Part shown: positions 22,820 to 33,419 of the stretch, piece after piece | Layout: every line of letters starts with the position of its first letter | Numbering within the stretch: the first letter of the stretch is position 1 | Assembly (NCBI GenBank): GCA_950022655.1 | Contig: OX465581.1 | Location: 35,311,300-35,375,299 of the forward strand | From: Alentia gelatinosa | Taxonomy: Eukaryota > Annelida > Polychaeta > Phyllodocida > Polynoidae | Reading direction: 5' to 3' | DNA: 64,000 nucleotides | The notes under the pieces: model-generated | What the model was told of the DNA's origin: nothing | Seen by the model: only the letters and a program-made list of their open reading frames with translations | The model's database searches: none | Position numbers and translations under genes: made by a program

Positions 22820-24529
22820 AGTTTTGAGTATATTTAATAAATGTGAAAGTGACATGAATGGGAATTCTAAAACTTTTGTGGTAAAGAGGACGTTTGGATA
22901 TATACCAGTTTGGGTAAATGCCCATCCCGTGCTTCCATACAAAAAAATCTACCACCGGGATTTACCTCACGTTAATAGACACAGTGCTCAGGTCAAACGA
23001 TGGTCAGGTTTTCTCTTTCCTTTTGATGTATTCATTTTCTATTAAGCCAGACATGATTAAAATCAACGGTATTTCATCTATGTATATTTCTAAGTAAGGC
23101 TATAATTTCTTAATTATAGACAGGGGTATTTCAAGAGATTTATGAGTTTCCTGCTTGAAGGCTGTGTCGCTGGATTTGTTCCAGGACATCTGTACTGTCG
23201 ACATATCCTTCTGCTATATCCCTTGCGAATGTAACAAAAAGACAATCATATACATGTACTACACACTGTGGGGTGCACTGTAGTCTGTCTTAGTCATTTT
23301 CCCAATAAGGTTTACTTATCTGGTCGAAATTTCCATTGCTACTTAGCCTGAGAATTACTCATGCATACTCATTTATATAAATCGATACACACACATAAAA
23401 TGCTACTTTATGAATTTATGATACTACTCGATACATGTACAGTTATACATACACGCATCCCACATATAGGTTCAGAGTTTCATATATATGTATGTAACCA
23501 AATATATCAATTTAGAGACAAATATGAATGTATACCTGTACTTGTGTACTTCCCAAGATACATACATCCACATCCAAATATGATCTTATACCTACCTATT
23601 TATTTATACACACAAACATAAAAAGACTATACAAGGAGTATCATATTGGAGAGTTTATTAATAATCCAATTGAAGTCAGCATGTTTACATGTAGATAAGC
23701 AATCTATACTGGAATTGTCTCACTCGACATGTGGCGCCTACCCAGACTACAAACCGAGCCGTCGAATACATTAACCGACATATTTCTGATCAAACATAAG
23801 TCTCACTACAGTTAATATATATGATTACTATAATAAGCATGTCTCCCATTGCCTTCTCGCATATAGAAAGGTAACATTAGTACAAAATAGCAATGCAGTG
23901 GAAATGACGAGTTCATCATGTAAATGAACTTAGTAATGAAGTAATTTCTATTTTTAGGGAGCTGTGTCTTGTGCTTTAAGGAGAAGGTTGCATGACCATT
24001 AACGAGCCAAGCTCAGCTTCATAGGTCTAACTCCATACCCATTGTCCTTGTACTTCCACGGGGATACAACTGAATACCGCTTGGGAAGATTGACCCAGGT
24101 CATCTTTACATACAAACACATATTCATGATTCTAAATATAAAAAGTTTAATACACATTTAACTTCCAATATTTATCACTGTCAGCCGGGTAATGAAAAAA
24201 AAACTCGCTGAATATGATACAGATTTGTAACCATCATATGTCATGTATAGCAGTGAAGTCTATGGGCAGAGAAAATAAATGTCACATAAATGGAACTAGA
24301 TTCTACTCTCCATGTATTCATTGATAAGCCACGACAGTTTATGATCCTGTAACCCTCTACTATTAATCCAGGTATGTCACAAAGATTGATTCTTCAATGA
24401 AGCCGTGCGTCAGGTGAGTGTGTACATTGAATAATCATCCAGGTAGTCTGTAGTAAAGATATAAATCATCTCGTATGTCATGGTCTGCGTGGTAACAAAC
24501 ACAACACAGCCCGGACAGGAGCTGTCATA
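22820..24529. other. Non-coding AT-rich sequence
   Basis: No recognised exon, RNA gene or recurrent repeat on either strand; short open frames have no conserved content. Confidence 0.5.
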
Positions 24530-24670
24530 ATGGCCGCATCGCTCCCGCTCAGCCGACCGTCACGCCCCCTGTGCACGCGAATAGGTACTACAGACGCCCG
24601 CGCCTGCGCTCTGAGGGCGAGGCAGCGTTCCGTCGTCTGCTCTGATCGATACAGAAGACCGACTCACTGA
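24530..24670. promoter_or_regulatory. Small CpG-rich block
   Basis: About 140 bases of CpG-rich sequence in AT-rich flanks, starting with a YY1-like AATGGCCGC. Regulatory role is inferred from composition only. Confidence 0.3.
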
Positions 24671-25494
24671 TCGGGGTGAAGGAATGGGGGCAGGGGGATG
24701 TGGAGGAGGGGTGGGATGCTGATCAGTGACCAAGCCAAATATTTACCACCGTTTTGGCACCGGTCCTGTCATGTGTGTCGGGAGGAAGGTTGGAGAGAGA
24801 CATTGCGTTGATAGACTCCAGTCATGTTAAGAGCGCACTGATTTGATCCCACCATTCTGTAATTTCTATTATTTGGTTCCGTAGGATCTTTAACTAATAC
24901 GGCATTTCCACCTGACGACTAAATATCCACCAAATTTGTAATCACTGTATAGGCCCTTTTCCATTAGCCGATAAACAGGGTGTAAATGTTTTGTGTTCTC
25001 TTAATAGCCTATTACATCATCGATGCAATATGTAATTTCATGTATGTGGATCTGTTACAGTAGGGTTCCATTTCCCTGGGACAAGTTTTCCCCTGCAATT
25101 GTTAGCGACGATTACCCATAACAAGGTATAGATTCTCAAGAGATTTTGATTTCGGACATGTTTGAAATATATATGGGGATTTTGGTGAGACAAATTGACC
25201 CACTGCTGAGTCGCTGACTATGTAGCCGACCATGCCAATAGGAATCCAGGAAGCAGGATCACATATTTTTCATACCCCTCACCTTAAGGGAATACTTGAG
25301 TCCCAAGGTGATGGCTCACAAGGACTATGTCTGAGACTTTGTATCAGGTGTGTCTTTCCATGTGAATCAAATTCGCCATTTTTCCTTGAGGTTATGAAAA
25401 GCAAAAAGCGACTCCTTGCACTGAGGTATTTTTGGTACCACAGGAGGATTGCCTGAAACTGGGAGGTACACCCGTCTGAGGAACATTAGTCCCT
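24671..25494. other. Non-coding sequence with a TIR-end fragment at ~24900
   Basis: GGCATTTCCACCTGACGAC at about 24903 resembles the left end of the TIR element at 21.55 kb. Nothing else is recognised. Confidence 0.4.
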
Positions 25495-25900
25495 ACATGT
25501 GAACCCTACTTTAAGCCATAAAGTGGGATTCACACGATGGGACAAATGGACCTGAGACTGATGTACTTCACACCTTTGCACCATTTCCAGCTGGGTACAA
25601 AGTTTCACAGATTGGGGTGTCCTACAGTCTCAGGGTAACATGGCGGATTCATTTCACATGGGAAGACTTAACAGGTACATAGTTCCATCGTGTGAACCCC
25701 ACTTAAATTTTAAACCTGTTTAAAGTCAAAATCTCATGAGATTCTGTTTCTTGTTAGGGGTGACTGTCGCAGACAATTACAAGAGAAAAAAGTTGTCATT
25801 CACACGGGGAGTTTTTGTTCCCGCACCGGATCTCAACAGGATTTTTCTCAGACAAACGGCCTGTGAGGCATGTGAATCTCACCATGTGAATCCCACTTAA
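25495..25900. mobile_element. Cluster of TIR-like repeats (AAGTGGGATTCACACGATGG family)
   Basis: The word AAGTGGGATTCACACGATGG occurs forward at 25521-25540 and, as its near-exact reverse complement, at about 25684-25704 (CCATCGTGTGAACCCCACTT), with further inverted-orientation copies at 25495-25513 and 25882-25898. The pair 25521-25704 could be one ~185 bp MITE, and 25521-25898 a longer one sharing the same left end. No coding capacity. Confidence 0.6.
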
Positions 25901-27188
25901 TCGTTGGCCAAAGTCCAGTGGAATCGCCGCCTTTGATCCTCTATTCCACGGTAGTGCTCGTGATTATACATGTTTACGTACATATGTAAGAATTGGCACT
26001 CGGTGCCTCCGACAATGAAAAAGATGCACAATTGCAGTTTATTACGACAAGGCAACTTATAATGAACCAACAATTTGAAACATGATTAATAGCTGCCTAT
26101 TCAAATTAAAGGACCTAGTCTATAAAAGCAGTAATCGTTCATTTATAAAAGACTATACATATCACTCGAAATTCTACATAATTGTACATATATATTGGAT
26201 GGCTGCTAGACATCATAATCTCTAGCAACAATTAATTATAGCATATAGAATTAAAGAAGGAAATCATGTTAGAGATAATATCTTCATTTTTTCCAATACC
26301 TTCTAATCTTTGTATTTTCATACTGTCAATATAATATACAGGTGAGTCTCTATCACGTGCATCTTTAATTTCAGAACAAAAATTCAGATTAATTTTAGTC
26401 AGAGTAAGAAACTGTATTATAGCAAATAAAACACTTTGGTACATTTCATTGTAGCAATAACACATATTAGACGCGCATGTGCAGACTTCCTGTCTGCTAA
26501 TATGTGACGTAAGGTCCCGGAAAGGCTAAAGAGTTGTTTATGTCCCATAACTAAAGAAATAGTAATACCAAGCAAATAGAATGCATTTTCTATATATGTG
26601 AATAAAAGTGTATATTTAATAAGCTTAAGCGTATAAGACAACGACCCGACCATTGTGCCCGATCACACCTTTGCCCGACAAATCCGTAGGGTCGGTCAGA
26701 ATCGGTTCACTGTACGCACTTCACAGACCCAATTTTAATCGGATCGGGCATTACTTGCCTTGGGGTAATGATCGACTCTGCCCGACCTCAATCGTGTCGC
26801 TGTACGCACTTCCCCAACTGTTCCCCATTCTGAGCAGGTCGTCTGACTAGCGATGCTACCTTTCCCCGGTTACAATTTTCAAGTGTCTTATATCGATTTG
26901 TAGGAGAGACAGAGGTGATGATAGACATGAAAACCGTTTCCCGATATCTTAATTGGATCGGAAGTTATTAAACTTAAAATTATCTTCTATGAATTCACAC
27001 CAGTGGCCCGTGGCTCACCGCGGCTCGGCTCCCGGCAGCTCACTTTGAACTCTCTCGGTCGCTGTGCAAGGCCATAAAGTGGAGAGGTGTGATCGGCAAG
27101 CGTTGTTGAGGGTATAAGACAGCGACATTGCTATTCCCGATTATAATCGGTGATCGGATTGGTGAAAATCTGTGAAAAATGTCGCTGC
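25901..27188. other. Non-coding; hairpin at 26461 and CpG-tinged repeats at 26.6-27.2 kb
   Basis: CACATATTA (26461) pairs with TAATATGTG (26498-26506), and GCAGAC with GTCTGC inside. From 26630 the sequence holds a direct repeat of CTGTACGCACTTC (about 26709 and 26802) and the paired words TATAAGACAACGAC/TATAAGACAGCGAC (about 26629 and 27113). A CAGCGACATT / AATGTCGCTG inverted pair (about 27120 and 27178) directly abuts the LTR element. These look like MITE debris. Confidence 0.4.
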
Positions 27189-27438
27189 TGTAATGTACCA
27201 ACAATCATAATCTGTAATAATGATTAAGGCACTATGCCGTTCCTTGTTTGGTAGTGAGCCCTGAACTACCCGATAGGAGGAACTACTTGATTGACAGGCC
27301 GGGCTGGCTTATCTCCTCCAATCAGATGTGACCACGTGTGATCTCGATGTATCTACTGCTATATAATGATGGTACTGATAGTAAACGTCAGACTGTACAA
27401 TACGACGTCGTTGGTGTTATTCTCTGGGTCCGTTATAG
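27189..27438 (+). repeat. Candidate 5' LTR of a Ty3/Gypsy-like element
   Basis: The interval begins TGTAATGTACC, a common start for metazoan Gypsy LTRs. It carries a TATA box TATATAA at 27360-27366 and lies directly before a primer-binding-like TGG and the gag gene. No second LTR exists in the window because the element is truncated downstream, so the boundaries rest on signals only. Confidence 0.4.
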
Positions 27439-27456
27439 TGGCGATCTTGCCAGGAT
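27439..27456 (+). other. Candidate tRNA primer-binding site
   Basis: TGGCGATCTTGCCAGGA starts with the TGG expected opposite a tRNA 3' CCA end and lies 41 bases before the gag ATG. The primer tRNA was not identified. Confidence 0.4.
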
Positions 27457-27496
27457 TTTAACTTACAAGAAACGTACGGACCAATAACCACACGTC

Positions 27497-28798
27497 ATGG
27501 CGGAACAAAGAGAAAAAGAGAAGTTGGATCTAGCGATAGCAGAAGCAACACGGAGGCGACTGGGCGAATTCGCACGAAACATTGTGGTAGCTGATGGAGT
27601 GGACCGAGCAGAATTCCGGGACTGGTTGGACGCTCTATCGAGGGCAGAGAGAGCTGTGAAACCGGGGGACCAACTAATAGTGGAAATCGCGTCGGCAAAA
27701 ACCAAAGGTAATTTGGCTGCTTATTTAGATGAGTTGAAAGAAGACTACGCGAGCCGAGAACCACCGGTACCGCGCTCATGGCTCAACCTTAAAACAGCGT
27801 TAGTCAAGAAATTCCTGGGCCCAGCGGAAATCAAATCTCTACGACGGAAGGTAGAGAAGGCGCAGCAAGGACCATGTGAAACAGTAGACGAATATGGTAA
27901 CCGTTTCTTAGAGTGCGTACGCAAGGCTTACACCAAGGAGGATCAAAAGATGGACATGGTGCTAACATCGGTAAGAGACTTTTACATAGAAGGGTTGAGA
28001 AGTGAGAGACTTAAAGAAATTGTAGGCAGCCATCGGCCGAGCAACTTGTCCGATGCCATAGAAATAGCTAATCACACCGCAACGGTAATGAAATTAGACG
28101 AGTGTGTTGATCTAGAGCAGGCCGCTTTACCTCCACCACCTCCAGTATTACTAGAAGAATCATCAGGTTTTAAAGAGCTTGCAGGTGTACTCAAATCTTT
28201 GGAAAGGCAAGTGCACTCAATAGCGTTGGGAATGAAGGTATCAAAAACAAAGGAAACTGAACCCGAGGTAGCGGTTATAGCATCGACCCCGGCGTCGTTA
28301 CTGGCGGGCCATCCGGGTGCAATGACAACCGAACCCATGGCTCATTCTGTGGCCGCGGTAGCAACCCATCCCCCTATCCAAGCACCCGTACACCATCATC
28401 ACTCAGCACCCGTGCCCAGTCCGATGTTCTACCCCCAGATGCCATATCACCAGAACTATTCACATATCCCTCAACCTCACCCTGGATTTAATCAGCCTAA
28501 CCCGTATCCCATGGCTGGAGGCACACCCTACGCACCCAACATATTTTACATGGGAGGTGGACCTAGCCGGGGAAGAGGCCGAGGCCGGGGGAGAGGGGGA
28601 CGATCCAATCCCAACATCCAGTGCCACATGTGTCAAGGTTTCGGCCATATCAAGCGAGACTGCCCCTCACGACCGAGCGGAGCCTACAACGACCAACCCT
28701 CGGGCGCCAATGGAGATGGAGGCTGGATGCAGACTCCAAATCACAGTAACACCACCCCAAACCAAAAGTATTACGGTGGATATCAACAGGGAAACTAA
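27497..28798 (+). CDS. gag: Retrotransposon Gag polyprotein (Ty3/Gypsy-like)
   Basis: A complete 433-residue frame from a true ATG to TAA. It would form the cytoplasmic virus-like particle and package the element RNA. Residues ~80-190 have the charged, helical character of retrotransposon gag domains (LKKF-like KTALVKKFLGPAE, then a region like the gag consensus Q-x-P-x-E-(S/T)-V). The middle (~275-350) is Pro/His/Tyr-rich linker. An RG-rich box (residues 358-369) precedes a single CCHC zinc knuckle, Cys376-x2-Cys379-x4-His384-x4-Cys389, the RNA-binding signature. No frameshift or internal stop is seen, so this part is young compared with other retroelements here. Downstream only the start of the protease remains. 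Base composition is GC-richer than the flanks. It could in principle be a domesticated gag, but the LTR-like leader and pol remnant favour a transposon. Confidence 0.9.
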   Translation: MAEQREKEKLDLAIAEATRRRLGEFARNIVVADGVDRAEFRDWLDALSRAERAVKPGDQLIVEIASAKTKGNLAAYLDELKEDYASREPPVPRSWLNLKTALVKKFLGPAEIKSLRRKVEKAQQGPCETVDEYGNRFLECVRKAYTKEDQKMDMVLTSVRDFYIEGLRSERLKEIVGSHRPSNLSDAIEIANHTATVMKLDECVDLEQAALPPPPPVLLEESSGFKELAGVLKSLERQVHSIALGMKVSKTKETEPEVAVIASTPASLLAGHPGAMTTEPMAHSVAAVATHPPIQAPVHHHHSAPVPSPMFYPQMPYHQNYSHIPQPHPGFNQPNPYPMAGGTPYAPNIFYMGGGPSRGRGRGRGRGGRSNPNIQCHMCQGFGHIKRDCPSRPSGAYNDQPSGANGDGGWMQTPNHSNTTPNQKYYGGYQQGN

Positions 28799-28965
28799 TG
28801 GCCGCGTCAGACGGCCGAGTGTGCATCTCGTTGGCTCAGGGCGCCACTGAACTGCACACGCTGGTCGACTCTGGCGCCTCAAAGTCGTTGATAACTACAA
28901 AAGCGTGGCAAGGAAAATTAAAAGTAAAACAAATAACAACATCGACAATAAACACAAGAATATAA
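28798..28965 (+). pseudogene. pol: Truncated retropepsin (pol start) of the same element
   Basis: The ATG overlaps the gag stop (TAATG, 28796-28800) and shifts to the -1 frame relative to gag. The 55-residue product contains HTLVDSGASKSLIT, the D-(S/T)-G-A catalytic motif of aspartic proteases of LTR elements. About 20 codons later the similarity ends in AT-rich sequence and the frame stops at 28963-28965. No RT, RNase H or integrase follows, so the element lost its 3' part by deletion or was cut by an insertion near 28940. Confidence 0.75.
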
Positions 28966-29153
28966 TGTGATAATCAGTAAATCAATAATGCTAATGGGAA
29001 ATATGAAGACATGTAGTTGATCGTTAATTATAACATAAAGTGACTCTTCCTCGGCTATAAGACCTATAAACCTATTTACTTCTAGGTCACGAACACAAAT
29101 TGAAATGAGATAAAACAAAATTTCAAAAGTGATAGACTATGGTTAATGCTAAA
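28966..29153. other. AT-rich non-coding sequence after the pol truncation
   Basis: A composition shift marks the end of the retroelement; nothing is recognised here. Confidence 0.5.
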
Positions 29154-29769
29154 AGGGGAAACACACTGTACGATTTCGTTCCCACCGATTAACTCCCTAA
29201 ATCGGAAGGGCATTTTAAGTTGTCTCAGGCGAATTTGCGCTGGGCATCGACCATCACAGCAGGATTTATAGATGGGGGATCAGGTCATTAGTGTGAATTT
29301 ATCTTAAGCAAATTCTGTTCACACTGGACGACTGACTTCCGATTTTCTCAGAGATTTGAGGCCACCGATAAAGGAACAAGTAATAAATCTTAGTATATGG
29401 GAGCTAAATCGGTGAGCTGGCCTCAGTCTGTGTGTGGCAGGGGCATTTCTGCTCACCCAGTGACTAAAATTATGGGCCAAAGTTGGTAGGCACCACAGGG
29501 GGTATTTCTTAAACTCTGTTGTCGGCGACAACGGGAAGGAACACGTTCCTTAATTTATTGCTCCCGATTTCGGAACATTGGACTGCAGTTTGTCGGCGAC
29601 AAAGGTACATCGCCACGGGTGGGATTTCCAAATCTTAGGCAAATTACTGTAGGGGGGTGCCACACTGGCCGACACATTTTCTAGGCCTCGCCTGAGCTTA
29701 CGATTGTTCTTTTGTCGCCGAGAAAGGAACAGTTATGTTCCGAAATCGTACAGTGTGTATGGGCTTTTA
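29154..29769. mobile_element. TIR element, ~615 bp, non-autonomous
   Basis: The left end CTAAAAG...ACACACTGTACGATTTCG (to 29177) is matched by CGAAATCGTACAGTGTGT...CTTTTAG at the right (29741-29769). The central 18 bp are perfect inverted repeats. Inside are direct or inverted copies of GTCGGCGACAA (about 29521, 29593, and GTCGCCGAGAA at 29713). No transposase frame. The superfamily is not assigned: no convincing target-site duplication was seen. Confidence 0.75.
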
Positions 29770-30180
29770 GTTTACACAATCACCTCGAGAGTCCCGGCAG
29801 CCTCAACATGGTGTTGCCATATCTCGACGGATATTTCCGAGTTGGCCTTATGTCGTCGGCATTGCAAATCGTAGGTCGACTTGGCTGTCGGAGAGTTGCC
29901 GGCCAAACTTTCTGACTGGCAAAAAATCGACCCCAGCAGTCCTGGAAACTCCCGAGGGTTTATGACTGCCGGGGTTCGCCTAAAGTCGACGGGGCTTCCA
30001 CCACAGACTTCAACTCGACTTAAGTCGACGGGCTCTGTTTTCATAAGTCGACGGGCTTCAGTCAGGGACTTTGCACAGATGACGTTGACTTGAGTCTGGT
30101 CCCATCGGGAGGAGAAGGAGGATGATATGCACAGTAGCTGCATGGAGCTCGGACATATACTTTTTGATTTTTGAAGGAGG
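29770..30180. repeat. GC-richer stretch with repeated AAGTCGACGGGCT
   Basis: AAGTCGACGGG(G)CT occurs three times in direct orientation (29983, 30022 and 30045). An inverted relative, GGTCGACTTGG, lies at about 29873. The block abuts the TIR element and could be part of another repeat unit. No recognisable coding content. Confidence 0.5.
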
Positions 30181-33128
30181 GTCATAGTACAATATTTCTG
30201 GATACAGTAGGGAGATTATAAATTATTTGTGTATTTAATAGGTATTTGTGTATTTAGTAGGCATATGGGACACTATTTGTGAATGGAATAAGAACATGGT
30301 ACAGTGATTGCTACATGAAGTAAGGAGGGATATGGTACAGCAACGTGCACGGTGGCCGTCACACAGTGCGAAAACTCAATAATAGTCTCCCCAAGCGCCC
30401 GATCAAAATATATCTCCTGAAAGCTGAGATTCAGGGCTTTCCTGTGAATATAGATATAGGAGTAATGGGGCAATATATTTATTTTAAATTGTGACTTTAT
30501 TTAAGAAGGATTGGCCTGGGCCTATACCCTACTCCATGGCCCCTGCTGTGTCAGACACAGTGTTCAGTTCATCCATTTGCTGAATTGTTCTGCCACTTTA
30601 AGTGCCAAAACACTATTTCAGCCAATCAGATGACATATTGGGCTTACTTAAGTGCCAGCACAAAATTTCTATGACCAGAACAACTTGATCAAAAACCAAT
30701 TTGAATAAAAGACAAGCTCTTTACACAAAAATGAATGAATCAAACAATTTCTTGCCTATGCCATTACAAAGAACATACATAGATGATCAATTTGATGTAT
30801 GATATGCCACAGTTTGATAGAAGTAAATGACCAGCATCTTGAAATAACTACACAGAAAAACTGAATCTCTGATCCAACTGAAGACTTCAGGTTCAAGATG
30901 AATTATGCAAATTAGCTGTTAAAATTCCTATTTACAAGTCAAAGATATGCTTTGCCTTGTATGACATGGTCTAGATTAGAGAGGAGTATTATTTGAGTGT
31001 TTTCTGCAAAATCTATGCATCAATATTATAGATTTGCATATCAATATGCAAATTAACTATGATGTCATCAATATACATGAGTATGAATATCTCCATTGGA
31101 TTCAGCATGTGAAAATACCTCTGTATGCTAAATATCATGTCCCTGTCATCAACATCTAGAGAGTTATTGTACTAAATCTGTTCAACTGTGCTAATCATTA
31201 AGTGGTGCCATGCGTTCTACTATTTTCTATAGACTTGAGTTCCTCAAATTCAATCTTAATCTGACTAGACTTTCCTCCATAATTCTTGAACTACTTGACT
31301 GATTTTTAAAATACAAATATATTTGTGATCCTCTCTTTCCAGGATATCCTTTGCACATATATATCATGCTAATTACAGATATGAAATTCAATTTTTCATT
31401 CTCGTAGCTACATTATGGTACACTCTATATGCAGAAGGAGTAGGGACATTGTATACAAAGATAGTAATCAATGGTATTATGTACAGGCAGCCGTAAACCA
31501 TGAGAGGTTGACGTATAGCAATGTTGGGCGTAGTAACACACGAACATTAGCAAGTTTTTTACAACGTCAACCTTGACTGAACCACAGAGCTGCCTGTCCA
31601 CTAAACTATCGTTTGTTTTATTTTTGTTATTCATCTTCTCGAATGAATTAAACCCAGAAATTGCCATATTATAGGGTATATCATTGCTGACTGTTTTTGC
31701 TCTCCAGCACAAAGATATTTTTTCCGATCCGTATTCAATGGTTACGGATTCTGACAACATAGAAACAAAAGATATTATCTTATCAATGTCATTGTCAAAA
31801 CGGCAAAAGAAAAGATAGAAAGGGATTAAAGGACTATATCAATGATGTTACTATCACAAGTAAATTAATGAATATTTCAAAAACTCATGAAAATCCTTAT
31901 TTGGTTGTCAGCAGATCACTGCTGTAGCAGTTCTTTACCCTGATAGTGCAAGAGTATCTAGAATGATAAGTACGAATGGGTCAAAATACGAATAGAAGAG
32001 TGTATAAGTACGAAAAGTTAAAAACAGAAGGCCAATGCCAGGTCATTTGGCTTAGTGACTTGGTCTGGGAAACTAACGAGAAAATAGGTACTAATGATCA
32101 GACTTTGGAAGATTCAGACATAATTAAAGCAATTATATAGCCATAATCAGCTTCATTATTGTTGTAAACGTCGTATTATATGCCATTGTTTTTGCTGTGA
32201 GTAAAAGTTTGTAAATTCCTAACATTTCGTTCTCAGGCCGAGTCATAACAGTGTTGATGATTCAGCACTCAAATTGGCAGTTATCAAGCTGATTTTCAGT
32301 TCTGGCTATGGTTGGTCGATGAGAATGGAATAGACTGGTTGGTATCCTTTCTCCACTAGGCTTAAAGTGAAATTGGCCTTTTGAAACATGCATATTGCTC
32401 CAGTAATACTTCAAATATGGTAAAGTTAACACAGGAATATCACACATGGCTGCACAGTAATAAATTGGCAGGCCTGGCCAGCTTACGTCTATCTTTATCT
32501 ATGTAAGACTGAGAAAATTATGAACAAGACAGCCGATGCCTACATTTCTCAGATGTTTTGTCAAACGTTGGTAATCTGAAGGAAGCGATTCATATCGATT
32601 TATTGTTCAAAAATGAAATAGGAAAATGAATGTAAATCTGAGGATTATTGCAGCTGCCAATAAAGACATTCTCCTTGTGTTGTTATCATCTTGATTGTTG
32701 TTTATACTCTATTTACCAGTACATCTGTATACTGAAAATGATGTTTCACAGAAATAATCATATTCAATTATTGTTTTTATCACATCGGGGTAATTGATCC
32801 ATATCAGCAATGTTGAGAATGAGTAGATATGGGTTATTATCTCACTTCCGTATTTTACATGAATCATCAATCCCTCATTACATTGATCCTATTAAATCGC
32901 ATCCTTTTATTACCAATAAAATAACTTTGATTTTTGGATACTAGTAAGAACGGGATGACTACAATATGTATTGGTAACAAAGCTTTAAGGTACAGTATAT
33001 TAGTCGAGCGACCAACCCAGCCACCCAGCCACCCTTGAATGGCAAAGAAGATTTTAGCCTTTGTTAAATTTGTTGATTAATCTGAATGATATGGTTTGAT
33101 TACTTGAATTGTCATTATTATTCTTTAA
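30181..33128. other. Non-coding AT-rich sequence with paired octamer motifs
   Basis: Nearly 3 kb without a recognisable exon. ATGCAAAT occurs at 30905-30912, and a mirrored pair ATTTGCAT/ATGCAAAT at 31032-31053 (separate entry). Confidence 0.5.
31032..31053. promoter_or_regulatory. Inverted pair of POU octamer motifs
   Basis: ATTTGCAT and ATGCAAAT are perfect inverted copies of the octamer bound by POU (Oct) factors, separated by six bases (ATCAAT). A third octamer lies 120 bases upstream. Binding is inferred. Confidence 0.35.
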
Positions 33129-33172
33129 CCAACACCAGCTAATTAAAGACCTTATAAAATATGATCAAATAA
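33129..33172 (+). pseudogene. Short duplicate of the RT pseudogene
   Basis: These 44 bases match 33472-33515 of the retrotransposon RT with only two or three differences (encoding HQLIKHLIKYDQI-like residues). A piece of the same element was therefore duplicated or separately inserted ~340 bases upstream. Confidence 0.7.
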
Positions 33173-33419
33173 CACTGTCGTAGAGATATCATCGTGTATG
33201 TGCAGAGGACATCTCATAGATATAAATAGGTTGAACATATTTAAATATAAGTTCCCAGCGAGAACTAAAGATACCTAAGATTATCATGTGGTATATGTAA
33301 ATTACACAAAAGTCTTAGAAGATATAATAGAACTTTGATATTATGATTCACAACTTTGATATTATGAGTCACTAATTCACTGATGTATTTCCCTAGGATC
33401 TTTATTCTGGTCTTCGGTA

